Source: Lingula anatina (taxonomy: Eukaryota; Brachiopoda; Lingulata; Lingulida; Lingulidae). Taken from it: a DNA stretch of 64,000 bases. Where the stretch lies: positions 543,237 to 607,236 of the forward strand of contig NW_019775413.1 of NCBI RefSeq assembly GCF_001039355.2, written 5' to 3'. The notes below the pieces were generated by a model. The model had not been told where the DNA came from, made no database searches, and saw nothing but the letters and a program-made list of their open reading frames with translations. Positions within the stretch are counted from its first letter, which is position 1; the number at the start of each line of letters is the position of its first letter. Made by a program: the position numbers and the translations under genes. Shown in pieces: positions 51,401 to 61,476 of this stretch.

Positions 51401-54400
51401 ATGATCAGGCTTCACTGGAGAAGTTTGACAGTGAACATCACCCTCCAACAGGTTTCCTGTAGTATTACCCATAGTGGACTAAAGTGATGCACTGAGCTGC
51501 CAGCTATGATAATGCGACTAACTCTCCTTGTCTGAGCACTATATACTGACCTCCCCTGTCCCAGCCACCACGTGACTATAGGTTAGATCTCGCCATGAAT
51601 CATGAATGGCACAGGTAGGCAAGGATTTACAGGTCTTACTTGACTGATAGCAAATAATTGTCTTTGCCTAAAAATCTTTCAAATGATGTAAAATGCAGCA
51701 AACTGAATTTCTTTTCCTTTTTTTAAATCTATATTGCTCAATTTAATCACAAAGTCATAGAAAACAAGAATATCAATTTGAATAGACAATTTTTTTGTTT
51801 AATACATGAACATGCATGTATATAAATTACTATGCTAAAATATATTACTAATCCAGACATAAATCTTATACTAGCCAAACAAAACATCATGTACCACTGC
51901 TCAGAAAATGACTACATCATTGTGGTCATATAGTGCATTTTACTCTATAGGTAGGAAAGTCTGCTTCAGGTAATTAAAATGCCAAGGTCACTCTAATGAC
52001 AGCACTTCCTTAATGAATGATCATTTAGGGTGCATTCCCAGAGATTTAGATCAATCCAGAGACTTAGATCAACCTAACTCCCTGGGGGTTCACGCTAAAT
52101 TGCAGTCAGCCGAGCGCGCACCGTAGTTTATTACCCCCTTACAGCTTTTAGTAGGCGGGACAGACGCTTAAGCCGGCTAAGCTGACAGTAATCTAGTGAG
52201 ACTACCCACAGGGATAGATCGATCTAAAATCTATGGGAGTGGGATCTAAGGATGCTTTCCCAGAGATTTAGATCCACCTAACTCCCTGGGGGTTCACGCT
52301 AAATTGCAGTCAGCCGAGCGGGCACCATAGTTAATTACCCCCTTACAGCTTTTAGTAGGCGAGACAGACGCTTAAGCCGGCCAAGCTGACAGTAATCTAG
52401 TGAGACTCCCCACAGGGATAGATCAATCTAAAAATCTATGGAAATGGGATGTAAGTAATAATGTGAATGGGATATGCCTGTGCACTAAATGGAAAACTTT
52501 TAGATGTGATCACAATTATCCAACCTACAAGTTGTCAGAAATCAAACATGCGAGTTGTTGTGAAACAGGTAGATCTTCAATCTGTTATATGTGCAAACCT
52601 CTAAAACATCAAAACAACTGCACACCATAAATTCTGCCTTGTACAGACCAATCTCAGATTGTGCTAGAGAAGCTTGTGTGACAAATACCCATTTCCAAAT
52701 ACATACCACGGGGCTGATATCTAAACAAAAGGATTGCAGGGACTGATACAATGAATGAGACGGTGTGACTGCCACGTGCGAAAGATGGGCAGGAAATCAG
52801 CCAACTACTCGCAGAAAACCACTGACCTATGTCTCTGTCAATACACATGCAACCACAAACCATTCACGCAAATGAAAATGATTGGACGGTGACCGCAATT
52901 AGGCAGTAAACGCGGGGAAAGTCCATTCTTTGATATCACCCCATGCGCGGTGATATCAGCGTGTTCTATTCAAAGTTAGGGGGTTTGGCTGGCGCTCGGC
53001 ATGCTATCATGATATCGGGCGAGGGGGTAACAGTGCATTATTTACTACATAAATGCAAATTCCAGCTGACCAACCAAGCTCAACCCAAGCATCCATGTAC
53101 AAATACACAATTAAACACATGTTCCACTTAAAATATCATAAATGCATGTGTAGAATTAAAAAGGATAGATTTTATTTGGAATCTCCCATGACTGCTGCCT
53201 GTCCAAAGTACTTTCCATATGGATTTTTGTCATGTTTTAAGAATTAAAACTTGTAGATTTTAATTCCAATTTTCAGCACTTGGGAGAGGATCAAATTTAT
53301 TAATAAAGAATTTATCATCCATTCCAGATAATGCTATATCATGTATATAATTTGATGTATAATTATTATAGTTTTTCATCAAATCAAATTTCTACTCCAC
53401 CACATTATCAATCCTTATTTCATATTTTCACAATTTCAGAAGTAATATACCACAAGGACAATCAAACAAGAGTGTACAAAATGATAAGCTCTTCTGTCCT
53501 TCATTCTATTATTAGTTAATATTTACCTACATTGACTAAAACAATTTAGTATTACAGGAAATGTTGTTAAAAAGGCAAACATGAATGAGGTTTTTTGGCT
53601 TCATGTGTATGTACTTCATGTTGTAATAACCTATGAAAATCCAAAGTGGTGCAATTTGTCTTTTCAAGGGGCAATCTGACTACGAGTGGTTATCTAAAAA
53701 GAAAATTATTTTAATATAAAGGTTGTCCCAATTTCATCTGGGTTTTCAAAAGAACTTCAATAGATAACTTCATTTTCAGCTTCTTTCCTCTTCAACCTGG
53801 ATTAGATACATGACTGCAATTACATTCTACTAAACCATGTTTTGTGCTTTGGCCTGTGCTTTGCCAAACGAGTGACCTATCTCTCCTACAATATTTTTGT
53901 CATCATCACAATGACAGGTGGTTGTTGAACTGACTCTTTCTCTTGCTACACAAATTCATCATAAATTCACAATTCAATCAAATATTCTATGTGGTATATA
54001 ACCAGGATGGGACTCGGCCATCAGAATCTGCATTTCTGAATCCCCAAGACCTCAATCCACTTTTGTCCATCTTCCTCTGATCCTCATTACATGCTATTCT
54101 TGCAAATATTATAACATTTACTCTAACCTTTATGTCATCTCAGATATGTACCACTTGACTGCAACCATACCCTTGAGAAATATTTTAGAACTCATGTTTT
54201 ATACCAGGTTATTAAATGAAGATATGGAACATAATACTTTACTTATAAAGCCAATTGCATGTCAAAATACTTCAGTCATTTATACCCTTTGCTTCATGAA
54301 CAGAAGACAATAGTCACACCTGCACATATTTTTTTGTTATGAGACATTTTGACAAATGCTAAAAAAAAAGCCCATAATTTTTCTTACAATGTTTTTTACT

Positions 54401-57298
54401 TTTTTTCTTTGAAGGTCAAACATTTTTTTTTCGTTTTGGTTTCTTTACATGTAAGCCAACATATTTAAAAATGCATAAATCCCACAACTTTATTCTATAA
54501 CTGGTTAAACTATGTAAGCCATTATTAAGTATAGGGATAATGAACATGATAATTATTTAGTTTTTCATATATATTTTTATATTCATATCAAGATGTTGGT
54601 GACGATCTTTTTTATTTCATTGATCAATAATATCTAAACTGATGGCAATTTTCAAACTTGCTTCCAGCTTTTTTTTTTCCAAATGAGCATACTACGTAAA
54701 TGACACTGAAAGTTTTGCTGAAACAATAAAAAACAGAACAAGTTTCATAATATTAAACTTGGTAGATCTCAACAATACTGCTCTGCTCATGTTCTGCTGG
54801 TATTCAAAAATAGAAGACAAAAGCAACAAGTTGCTAATAAATTTTTCTTTGAAAAATATACACCAAGCAGGCTTTGGGGAAATATGATAAAAACATGTTG
54901 TAAATTATGTAGGTTGTGTTATACTCAAAGCAACATAACAGTCCTCCTACTGGTATATTTCTAAAATAAAAGTTGTAATGAAATGCAACATTGTAAGAAG
55001 GAAAGGGTTTAGTTATGTTGACAAGAACTTGTTGTAATAACAATTGGGAATCAGTTCACATTTCATTATATTCCAACTTCTCTCCCTGGATGTATTATCC
55101 AAATAGTTTTGGAAGCTGGAAAGAAGTCAGGCAGATAAAATGACCACCTGACATTGTTTTAGAGTTCAAAACAGTTATGTAATAGAGCAAAATATGATGT
55201 AACCATATGTACCTAATATTGTGTTATTTCCTCTGGGTTAAAATTGCTTTAAAATGTGCCAATGCTCATTAGTAACTTTAACCTCATATATAAATGGAAA
55301 TAAAGTAAAAAAAAAAATATATATATATATATATAATATGTATTAATATAAAATATATTATTATGTGCTATCGATAGAAGAGTCATCAACAAGAATCAAT
55401 ATTCCTAGAAATGTGAAACGCCCCATGCGACAAACTGTTTTACATGGACTAGGTAATTGTGTTGGTGACATACCCCATCAAACACAACTAGCGCAATTAC
55501 ATCTTTTCCTACTGAAAATAAAAGATCTACAACAAATTATTTTTTCTACTAGAATATCTATATTTACACTTGTTAGTCCCAAGACTAATAAGAGTTACTC
55601 ATGCAGAAACCTCTTTGTAGATTGGTATATATATTGGTAAAATACATGTTTTATATCAATAATATTATATGCAAAGATAATTTACCTGATGAGCTTCTGG
55701 GTCTTGTGATACAAGTAACTATAAATGAAACAAAACTGAATTCAGTTCTTTGTTTCACAAACTAGTAAGTGAATAATGTTTTGAGGCCACTGGCTTTTAA
55801 AAGCATGTCCACTTTACAAAACAATTCACATTTTCTCAGATTTATCCTGACCAATCTATTTTTTCGCAAGATTTTCCCTGTATCATTGCCCATCAATAAA
55901 ATTTTCATTTTCTTAGATGCTTCTTCTATCTTGCCAGGATATAAAAGGTAATAAGATCATACCTCTTAAAAAGCTATACACTGTTTATCAAACTTTAACT
56001 ACGAGTATTAAAGGTAACATTATCAAAATCGAGTTTCATTCATATACATGTAACTAAAGCATTTAAACATAACATATGAATTAACAATAACCATAGAAAA
56101 AATTAACTGAAATTTACCAGCCAATATTTTGTATGCTGAAAGTTAAAATTTTTAAGGGAAATAAGGGCTGTAATAGATATAATATTACAACCCATCACCC
56201 CTCAGGTGTGTTGGTTCGGTCAAGTGCCCCCTCCTCTGCTTGTCCCTTTCTCCCTGGAGAATTGAAAATTGAGGCTGGTCCAGTCCATCATTTCTATTGT
56301 GTTTAGCCAATGTAGTCAATAACTGTGTGCCAAATCAGCTACTAGTAGCTACTGCATGGTACAGTATGATATTTTTTGAAAATTTTCAAGACTCATAGGG
56401 TACACAACCTGATCCCAACAGATACAATGTAGCATACTGTATCCAGCACTGCTAAAATGAATCATGAGAACAGCATAATAGGCAAATAAATTTGAATGCT
56501 GGGGTAAGGAGGCACGTACTTATATGCCCTTAATAATTGTTGAAATATAGGTACAATATCACAGAGGTGGAATCATTTTTGAGTTTAATCACATCCTGTC
56601 TGACCTATGTGCACACCTGTAGCACTCCCTTGGCCTTCTGTCTATTGTGCTGCACTGTCTGCACTGCCAGCTGACCCAGTGTTATGCCACGCTTAACAAT
56701 GTCCGTGTTTAAAATCAAAACAAAACCACTCGGGCAAAGCAGTTATTCACTTGTCCTCAACTGTACTAGTAAATTTGCAAGTGGTTAAAATATGTATGTG
56801 TTAAAACACGGGTATAAATAAGTGATAGTTGATCTCTTCAATATCTACACGGTAATTTTTCTTGGACATGCTCAAGGAAGTTACTCAAAATTGCCTAAAA
56901 TTTCTTCAGCAAATACTGAAAATGTTGTGGACATACGTCTAACTTCGTAAATGCGAAGTTGTGAAAGCCGCAAGACAAACATGTTTACAACTAGACAAGA
57001 CAGTGTCTACTACCGGGGATGAATGATCAAACAAGTGAGCATTATCATTATAAACATTTCACAATCAAGATACAATCGAGGTGACACTACCAGTACATCT
57101 TATACTATTAACATTGCTATACATAATTGAATGATAGAATCGGCGTGCGAACACTTATCGTTAGGATATTACCTTGAAAAGACTTTCCAGCAGCTTGTCT
57201 TCTTGTGAAAAATGCTTTTCTGAAGACTGTTTTTCACTTTTTAACCCTGATTTATCCACGTGATGTCGATGGTGATTTCCACTGTGATGCGCACCCAT
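37675..57298 (-). CDS. TLDc-domain protein, MEAK7/TLDC1-like, 13-exon main form
   Basis: Coding exons in gene order: 57298-57173, 55718-55686 (microexon), 50606-50535, 49515-49302, 48966-48854, 48066-47935, 41436-41272, 41067-40997, 40575-40477, 40326-40253, 39626-39472, 38102-38010, 37782-37675. All have AG/GT borders and compatible phases. The sum is 1455 nt, giving 484 residues. MEAK7 is a lysosome-associated TLDc protein linked to mTOR signalling, and its N-myristoylation matches the start here (MGAHHS, Gly2 and Ser6). An EF-hand-like helical region (about 30-230) lacks obvious calcium loops. The TLDc domain (about 285-421) has WTELYNSSEHGLSFNRF, GPTITLLSFEGKNVYCIAADEEW, GLPYGIQVG and the closing EVWG. 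A charged helical tail (422-484) extends past TLDc. Assignment to MEAK7 rather than another TLDc class is inferred. Confidence 0.85.
38103..39471 (-). other. TLDc gene intron carrying the 317-bp MITE
   Basis: GTAAGT donor (39466-39471 on the minus strand) and TTCTTCAG acceptor. Apart from the MITE, I see only AT-rich filler. Confidence 0.7.
38623..38939. mobile_element. 317-bp MITE with GATAT target duplication, in a TLDc-gene intron
   Basis: The arms are inverted repeats of about 85 bp. The left begins CAGACCTACCCAACTACCAG; the right, reverse-complemented, begins CAGGCCTACCCAACTACCAG. Both continue through ACGAATGA/CCGAATGA, AATTC, GAGATC/TAGATC and GACCACAC. GATAT flanks both ends (38618-38622 and 38940-38944). 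A 5-bp duplication with long arms leaves the superfamily open. The frame at 38576-38812 is only the left arm read through. Confidence 0.82.
39627..40252 (-). other. TLDc gene intron with AT-rich tract
   Basis: It contains an A/T-only stretch (about 39720-39800), including a TATATAATATATA-type palindromic run. No exon was found in it. Confidence 0.6.
41437..47934 (-). other. 6.5-kb TLDc gene intron with GT/AT microsatellite
   Basis: This is the largest intron of the gene after the first. A (GT)n run then (AT)n tract spans about 42356-42424, and a short CA tract lies near 46740-46765. All open frames inside (for example 42702-42953, 43591-43827 and 45446-45658) lack domains, and none has splice borders in phase with the neighbouring exons. 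Confidence 0.6.
48067..50534 (-). other. TLDc gene introns between the EF-hand-like exons
   Basis: Three introns (48067-48853, 48967-49301, 49516-50534) separate exons 50606-50535, 49515-49302, 48966-48854 and 48066-47935. No repeat or RNA gene was recognised in them apart from a poly-A run near 50325-50341. Confidence 0.55.
51179..51472 (-). CDS. Alternative first exon (98 codons) of the TLDc gene
   Basis: An ATG at 51472 opens a 294-nt frame (MGNTTGNLLEGDVHCQTSPV...CLYDFMK) that ends at an AAG|GTAGGAG donor in phase 0, matching the next exon (50606). Used as a start it replaces both the first exon and the microexon and gives 529 residues. It again begins Met-Gly, so it could be N-myristoylated, though position 6 is Gly rather than Ser. 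The exon is basic and Ser-rich (KPISKLRRSKTE). Alternatively, an acceptor-like CACTTTAG just upstream (ending 51479) would make it a 300-nt cassette exon, also phase 0. Evidence is sequence only. Confidence 0.6.
51539..51545 (-). promoter_or_regulatory. TATA-like box of the internal promoter
   Basis: TATATAG on the minus strand lies 67 nt before the alternative ATG. Transcription starting about 30 nt downstream would leave a short 5' leader of about 40 nt. The distal first exon at 57298 shows no comparable box. Confidence 0.4.
52031..52455. mobile_element. Twofold tandem copy of a 200-bp inverted-repeat element
   Basis: Unit 1 is about 52031-52247 and unit 2 about 52252-52455. Shared words include AACTCCCTGGGGGTTCACGC, TAAATTGCAGTCAGCCGAGC, TACAGCTTTTAGTAGGCG and GACAGACGCTTAAGCCGGC. 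Each unit opens TCCCAGAGATTTAGATC and closes GATCTAAAATCTATGGGAG, which are imperfect inverted repeats, so each looks like a small MITE. Unit 1 also repeats CAGAGACTTAGATCAA near its start. GC content is well above that of the surrounding intron. Confidence 0.75.
52931..52958. repeat. Perfect 10-bp hairpin in a GC-rich patch
   Basis: TGATATCACC and GGTGATATCA pair perfectly across an 8-base loop (CCATGCGC). They sit in a local CpG-containing patch (about 52890-53030) within TLDc intron sequence. Confidence 0.6.
53031..55685 (-). other. TLDc gene intron, distal part
   Basis: AT-rich non-coding sequence with an (AT)n patch near 55306-55365. No exon or repeat family was recognised. Confidence 0.5.
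55686..55718 (-). CDS. 33-nt microexon of the TLDc gene
   Basis: Acceptor TTTATAG, then 11 codons (LLVSQDPEAHQ), then donor CAG|GTAAAT. It is phase 0 on both sides, so it can be included or skipped without a frameshift. With it, the N-terminal region reads ESLFK-LLVSQDPEAHQ-KLEIES, a natural extension of the acidic helix, and the spacing matches the N-terminal region of MEAK7-type proteins better than without it. Predicted from splice signals and reading phase only. Confidence 0.6.
57173..57298 (-). CDS. Distal first coding exon of the TLDc gene
   Basis: A 42-codon exon, MGAHHSGNHHRHHVDKSGLK... ending ESLFK at an AAG|GTAATA donor. Gly2 with Ser6 fits the N-myristoylation consensus. A His-rich stretch (HHSGNHHRHH) follows. 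It faces the ZDHHC gene across 380 bp. Confidence 0.8.
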
Positions 57299-57678
57299 TT
57301 TGCTTATGTTGTGTGTGATGCGTGCGCTTGGAAAGTCCTTGACCTTGTCAACTCCACTTTAGTGCCATAATGTATCCCAGCATTCCGTCACCGAGCCTTT
57401 TTACGCGGAGTAGTAATCGAAATTATGTCAAAATGTAATCAGAACCTTTTTAAGTCTCTTAAGTTTATCCACTCATTAACATACTACATAGCTTATTTTC
57501 TTTTTGCATAAGATAAAGCATTTTATGCAAGAAAAAACGGAATTCAATAAATATGATTCATGACCTAATTTTAACAGCGCATGCTATTAGATGTTAACCG
57601 GCTTCATCTGGGAGTGGGGAGAGAAAATCCTTTTCTATGTGATTCTTAAATAGTAGCATTATTTACGTTCGTTTCAAA
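57299..57678. promoter_or_regulatory. Shared bidirectional promoter region (TLDc gene / ZDHHC gene)
   Basis: The 380 bp between divergent start codons must hold both 5' leaders and both core promoters. It has CpG dinucleotides clustered near the TLDc start (for example GATGCGTGCGCTTGG and TTACGCGGAG) and no clear TATA box on either strand. Head-to-head CpG-bearing spacers of this size commonly act as bidirectional promoters; use here is inferred. Confidence 0.5.
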
Positions 57679-60600
57679 ATGGCTTGCTGTAAGAAAAGAA
57701 AGTGTAGTACCAAAGCTATTCCAGCGACGTGTGCCTGGTCCATTCTTCTTGGAGCAACAGCATGTTTCTTCATTTTCGCGTGAGTAATGTCAGTCTATGA
57801 CTCCTGTAAACCACTGCGTTGAACAGGTCTTCCTTATTTTTTGGCCAGATTGGGTTTCTGGGTTTACTTATTTTATGACCATTAATTCCTTTTAATGTTT
57901 GAATAATACCTTCTGTTAGTGGAACCAATGACAAGAGAGGCTATGGTTTAATATCTTGTATCTTAATGACCCTGTAATCAGCACATACCAGCAGTGTACC
58001 TGAGGCTCCTGCTTGACTATGCATAACATGTCAGATGTAACTTCTGGCCTTTATTTAGCTGTCATTGAAAAAAAAAAAAACACTCATGCACTCGCGCGTG
58101 CACGCACACAGACACACACACACACACACACACACACACTACATAACCATGATAAATTGCATCAGAGCTTACAATTAAAAAACATGCCCTTGGTTATATA
58201 TATATCTGCGCGTCCAGGATACTGTGTACATTATGGAAAAAAAGCTTTCAGAATAGTATTGTCATGTTTTTTGATCATCTCAGGGATCAATTACAGCATA
58301 CACAATAGAAATATACAAAAATTGTGCTTCGGCACAAATTTTGATTGGTGAAGAAAGTAGGTTATTGTGCGTAATCATCGTTTCGTTTTCATCTCCAGTA
58401 CAAAGTTTGATCTCCCATACACGTGAACTTTACGAATCATTCAATTTCAAGATTTTAATACCTGAAATATACTCTGCTTTTCAAAAACCAACAAGGTGTA
58501 AGGAAATCCTGTCATCTTAGTGTGTAATCACAAATATTTTGACCCAATCTGGTTTCGTTTCCCAGAGAGACACAATTCAGCAAAACCTCATCATGTAGTT
58601 TTGTTTCCTCATTTAGATTCTGACCAGGGACATAGCGTACACTGTTGAAATCTTCGTTTATGTCATAATGACCCGGTCACATTAATATTAAATGAGAATA
58701 ATTAAATGAGCTATATCTAGTTCCTGCTTTTGGTTGTGCAATGCACGCAAGCCAATTTCATACCTTTTTAACCTGTTTAACTGCCAATTTTTGATCGCAG
58801 CGTGCTTTCCTAATTCTGTGAAGAAAAGTGTACTCTTCCTTGATAATTTTATGTGTGTTTAATGTTACATTTTCCAAATTTATGAATATAAAGCAAAATG
58901 CAATGCATACTCTAATCCGAAAGCGTGCTGGCACCATGTTGAAATTTTGATTTCCATGTCACATTGTTGTTACCCAGTATCGTGGACATGCAGATATTTC
59001 CTTTGCCAATAACAATTTGAATTGCATCTGGTAAATTATCTTATATTTACATTTCCTATATTTCCCTTGCATATCTGCAAGATATTTTCCTACAAATAAT
59101 ATTAAGTAAAGAAATCAATTTTGAGTAATATACAGTTATACATGGCATTAATATTGGTTTCTTATGTGAAAGGTCCTTCAGTCAGTGCAGAATAATGAGA
59201 TCCATTTTGTGAAGCTGTGATATGTGCACAGTCAGATAATTTTTAATGTAGAATATTACAATACATTGATTTGATCAGTTAAATGAACATATGTCAGAAT
59301 CATGTACTCTGAAGTGCCAAATAATAGTGTCGCGGCTCTGCATTGCAAAAAAGTATGTCAACCGATAGTACACTACTAGTACAATGCTGCCAACGTGTTT
59401 TTAATATAATCTCTAATTGCCATTGCAATTATTCATTGAAATTATTAAATTTGATAAAATTTTCGGGGGGGGGGGGGGGCACAATTATTCTGCTAGGCAC
59501 TATTATTAATTTTGGAAAGTTTTCCGAGGGCCACAATTATTCCAGTTGGCACTATTATTCAGCACTTCAGAGAAGTCTTTTATGTTTTTGATGTCATTTA
59601 CCTTTGCTCTGGTACTGTAGTATCTGAAATTTTATTTAATTCAACAGAAAGCTTAAAACAAGTAAAACTTTTAATCAGAAAAAATGTGTTTATTCACAAA
59701 CTTTAACTCTGGTATAAATATGGCATTTTTATAAACTAAAATGATCAATAAGACTAATTAAATAAAACCTGAAGTTGAATTATTTTGCATATCAAACTGA
59801 GTGTAGGATTTTAAACATGTTAAATACATAAACTTCTTCATTTATAAAGGAAGACAAGTAATACTTTTTGATCATAATTTTAACAGGTACATGCCATTAA
59901 TTAATATTGCAAAAAAAAAAAAATATATATATACCACCTCATGATGAAATATGCTGCCAGAACTTAATGCAATCCAGTACTTAATTTTTATGCAAGAATC
60001 AAGCTTGAACGGATTGGCAGAATTTTTAAAAAATTATATTTGCAGAGATATTTTCTGCTTTCTTTCTATGTTTTTAATAGATACAACTAGATTTATGATT
60101 ATGCACTGCACACACAGTTCTATATTATTTATGGGACTTTCGCAAACTGGAAGGACAGATTAGTAGATTGATTTCTGACCAGAAATTTGAAGATAATTAA
60201 ACATTATACATATTAACAATTGCTTTAGAGCATTGACTATAAATCACACATTAGGGAATTGAATGTGTAATTATGAGCCATGTACTTATCACTTTTGACT
60301 ATCCAAAGCAAATGTTCTTCTACAGGTAAGAATCTGTCTGTTTTATGAATGAAACTTTTGCACAGAACCAAATTCCAATTGATTTACATACAGCTAAAAT
60401 TGTCAGATGGACATCAGAGGTTTTTAATCTCAGATGAATTGATAAGATACATGTTGTCAATATTTGGAACTGGAAAATATGATGATTGCTTCCTGTGTTT
60501 ATCACATCGTTAAGACAGAAGTGAGAATTTTGCAAAATGTACCCATAATTAAACTAGTGCCACCAAACAGCAGGATAGGAGAGCAGTATCATCTCTTTGA

Positions 60601-61052
60601 CAAGGCTCGCAAACTGCAAAACTGCCCATTTTAATCAGTTGTAACATTTACCAAAGTTTATTGAAAAAAAAAACATACATATTGTTGCATCACATTGCCA
60701 CTTTCTCTATCCTTAAAATAGATATCTATTGATCCAGACTTGTTTCAATTGACTAAGCACATACTTTATAAAAAAATGTGTGATTATGAGAAATTGTATA
60801 AATCATGATTATGTTTAAGTTCTTAAGAAATAACCCTATTAACCCATTCTTCATTTTTTATCTATATAGATAGGGGAAATGTTATGAATTGTAAGATGAT
60901 TTAACAACTTTGTTTTATTTTATTTTTCAGCTCTGAATATTTTGTGATGAACATCTCCCCTCTGATCATTGTGTATGAAAGCTTGGTGGCAATCTTTGTT
61001 ATATCCAATTTTGGCTTGGCAACATTCATGGATCCAGGAATCTATCCCAAGG
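57679..61052 (+). CDS. DHHC palmitoyltransferase, ZDHHC5/8-like, first two coding exons (partial)
   Basis: Exons 57679-57779 and 60931-61052 join in phase 2 and leave in phase 1. They give 74 residues: a Cys/Lys-rich start (MACCKKRKCSTKAIPATCAW), a first membrane segment (SILLGATACFFIF), the SEYFVMNISPLIIVYES loop, and a second segment ending in NFGLATFMDPGIYPKG. The motif TxxMDPGxxP right after TM2 and the overall spacing match the ZDHHC5/ZDHHC8/ZDHHC14 group, with the start most like ZDHHC5/8. These enzymes S-acylate membrane proteins at plasma and endosomal membranes. The DHHC catalytic exon was not found before 64000, so the gene runs off the window. The early Cys pair could be autoacylated. 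Confidence 0.85.
58196..58997. mobile_element. Non-autonomous element with about 38-bp inverted ends, copy 2
   Basis: Same family and orientation as 24294-24972. The left end is ATATCTGCGCGTCCAGGATA. The right end, reverse-complemented, is ATATCTGCATGTCCACGATA then CTGGGTAACAACAATG. Its right arm keeps the inverted end better than its left arm. It contains extra sequence (about 58425-58790) absent from copy 1, so copy 1 may be an internally deleted form. Confidence 0.75.
59464..59560 (+). repeat. Poly-G run and twofold 50-bp direct repeat
   Basis: A G run at about 59465-59480 is followed by two units sharing GCCACAATTATTC / GGCACAATTATTC and GGCACTATTATT, about 50 bp apart, separated by TTTTGGAAAGTTTTCCGAGG, which contains the palindrome GGAAAGTTTTCC. 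Confidence 0.6.
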
Positions 61053-61425
61053 GTAAATAATTCATTTATATCTTAACTGGCATGCTTTGAAAATCTCTGC
61101 ACAGAAATTTGAGTTTCTGCTTGCCAGTTTTAGACAAACTGTTACGTTTTATACTGGTCTGACAGGTTTTATTGCCAGAATCTTCTATATAATTTGAATA
61201 TGGACAGGGCTTTGTTTTTCAGGCATGACCTTTTCTTTAACCCACAAAGCTTTTTTGTTTGTATGAAAACTGCCAGCCAGACAACATTATCTCATTATGC
61301 ACAACTATCAAGCAGTCATAACCTCCACGCAAACTGGTTAATAGGCGTCAGAAGTTAGCAATGTTTGTTCATGTTTCTTCTCAGATATCTTAATAAAAAA
61401 CTGACCCCCCCCACACACACACACA

Positions 61426-61476
<51 letters not shown>

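Larger units (their letters stand above)
57780..60930 (+). other. ZDHHC intron 1
   Basis: A 3.15-kb intron with GTGAGT donor and TTTTTCAG acceptor. It contains a (CA)n tract (about 58084-58139), the element at 58196-58997 and the poly-G/minisatellite patch at 59464-59560. Frames at 58013-58351, 59343-59706 and 59951-60163 are low complexity or transposon and are not genes. Confidence 0.7.
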
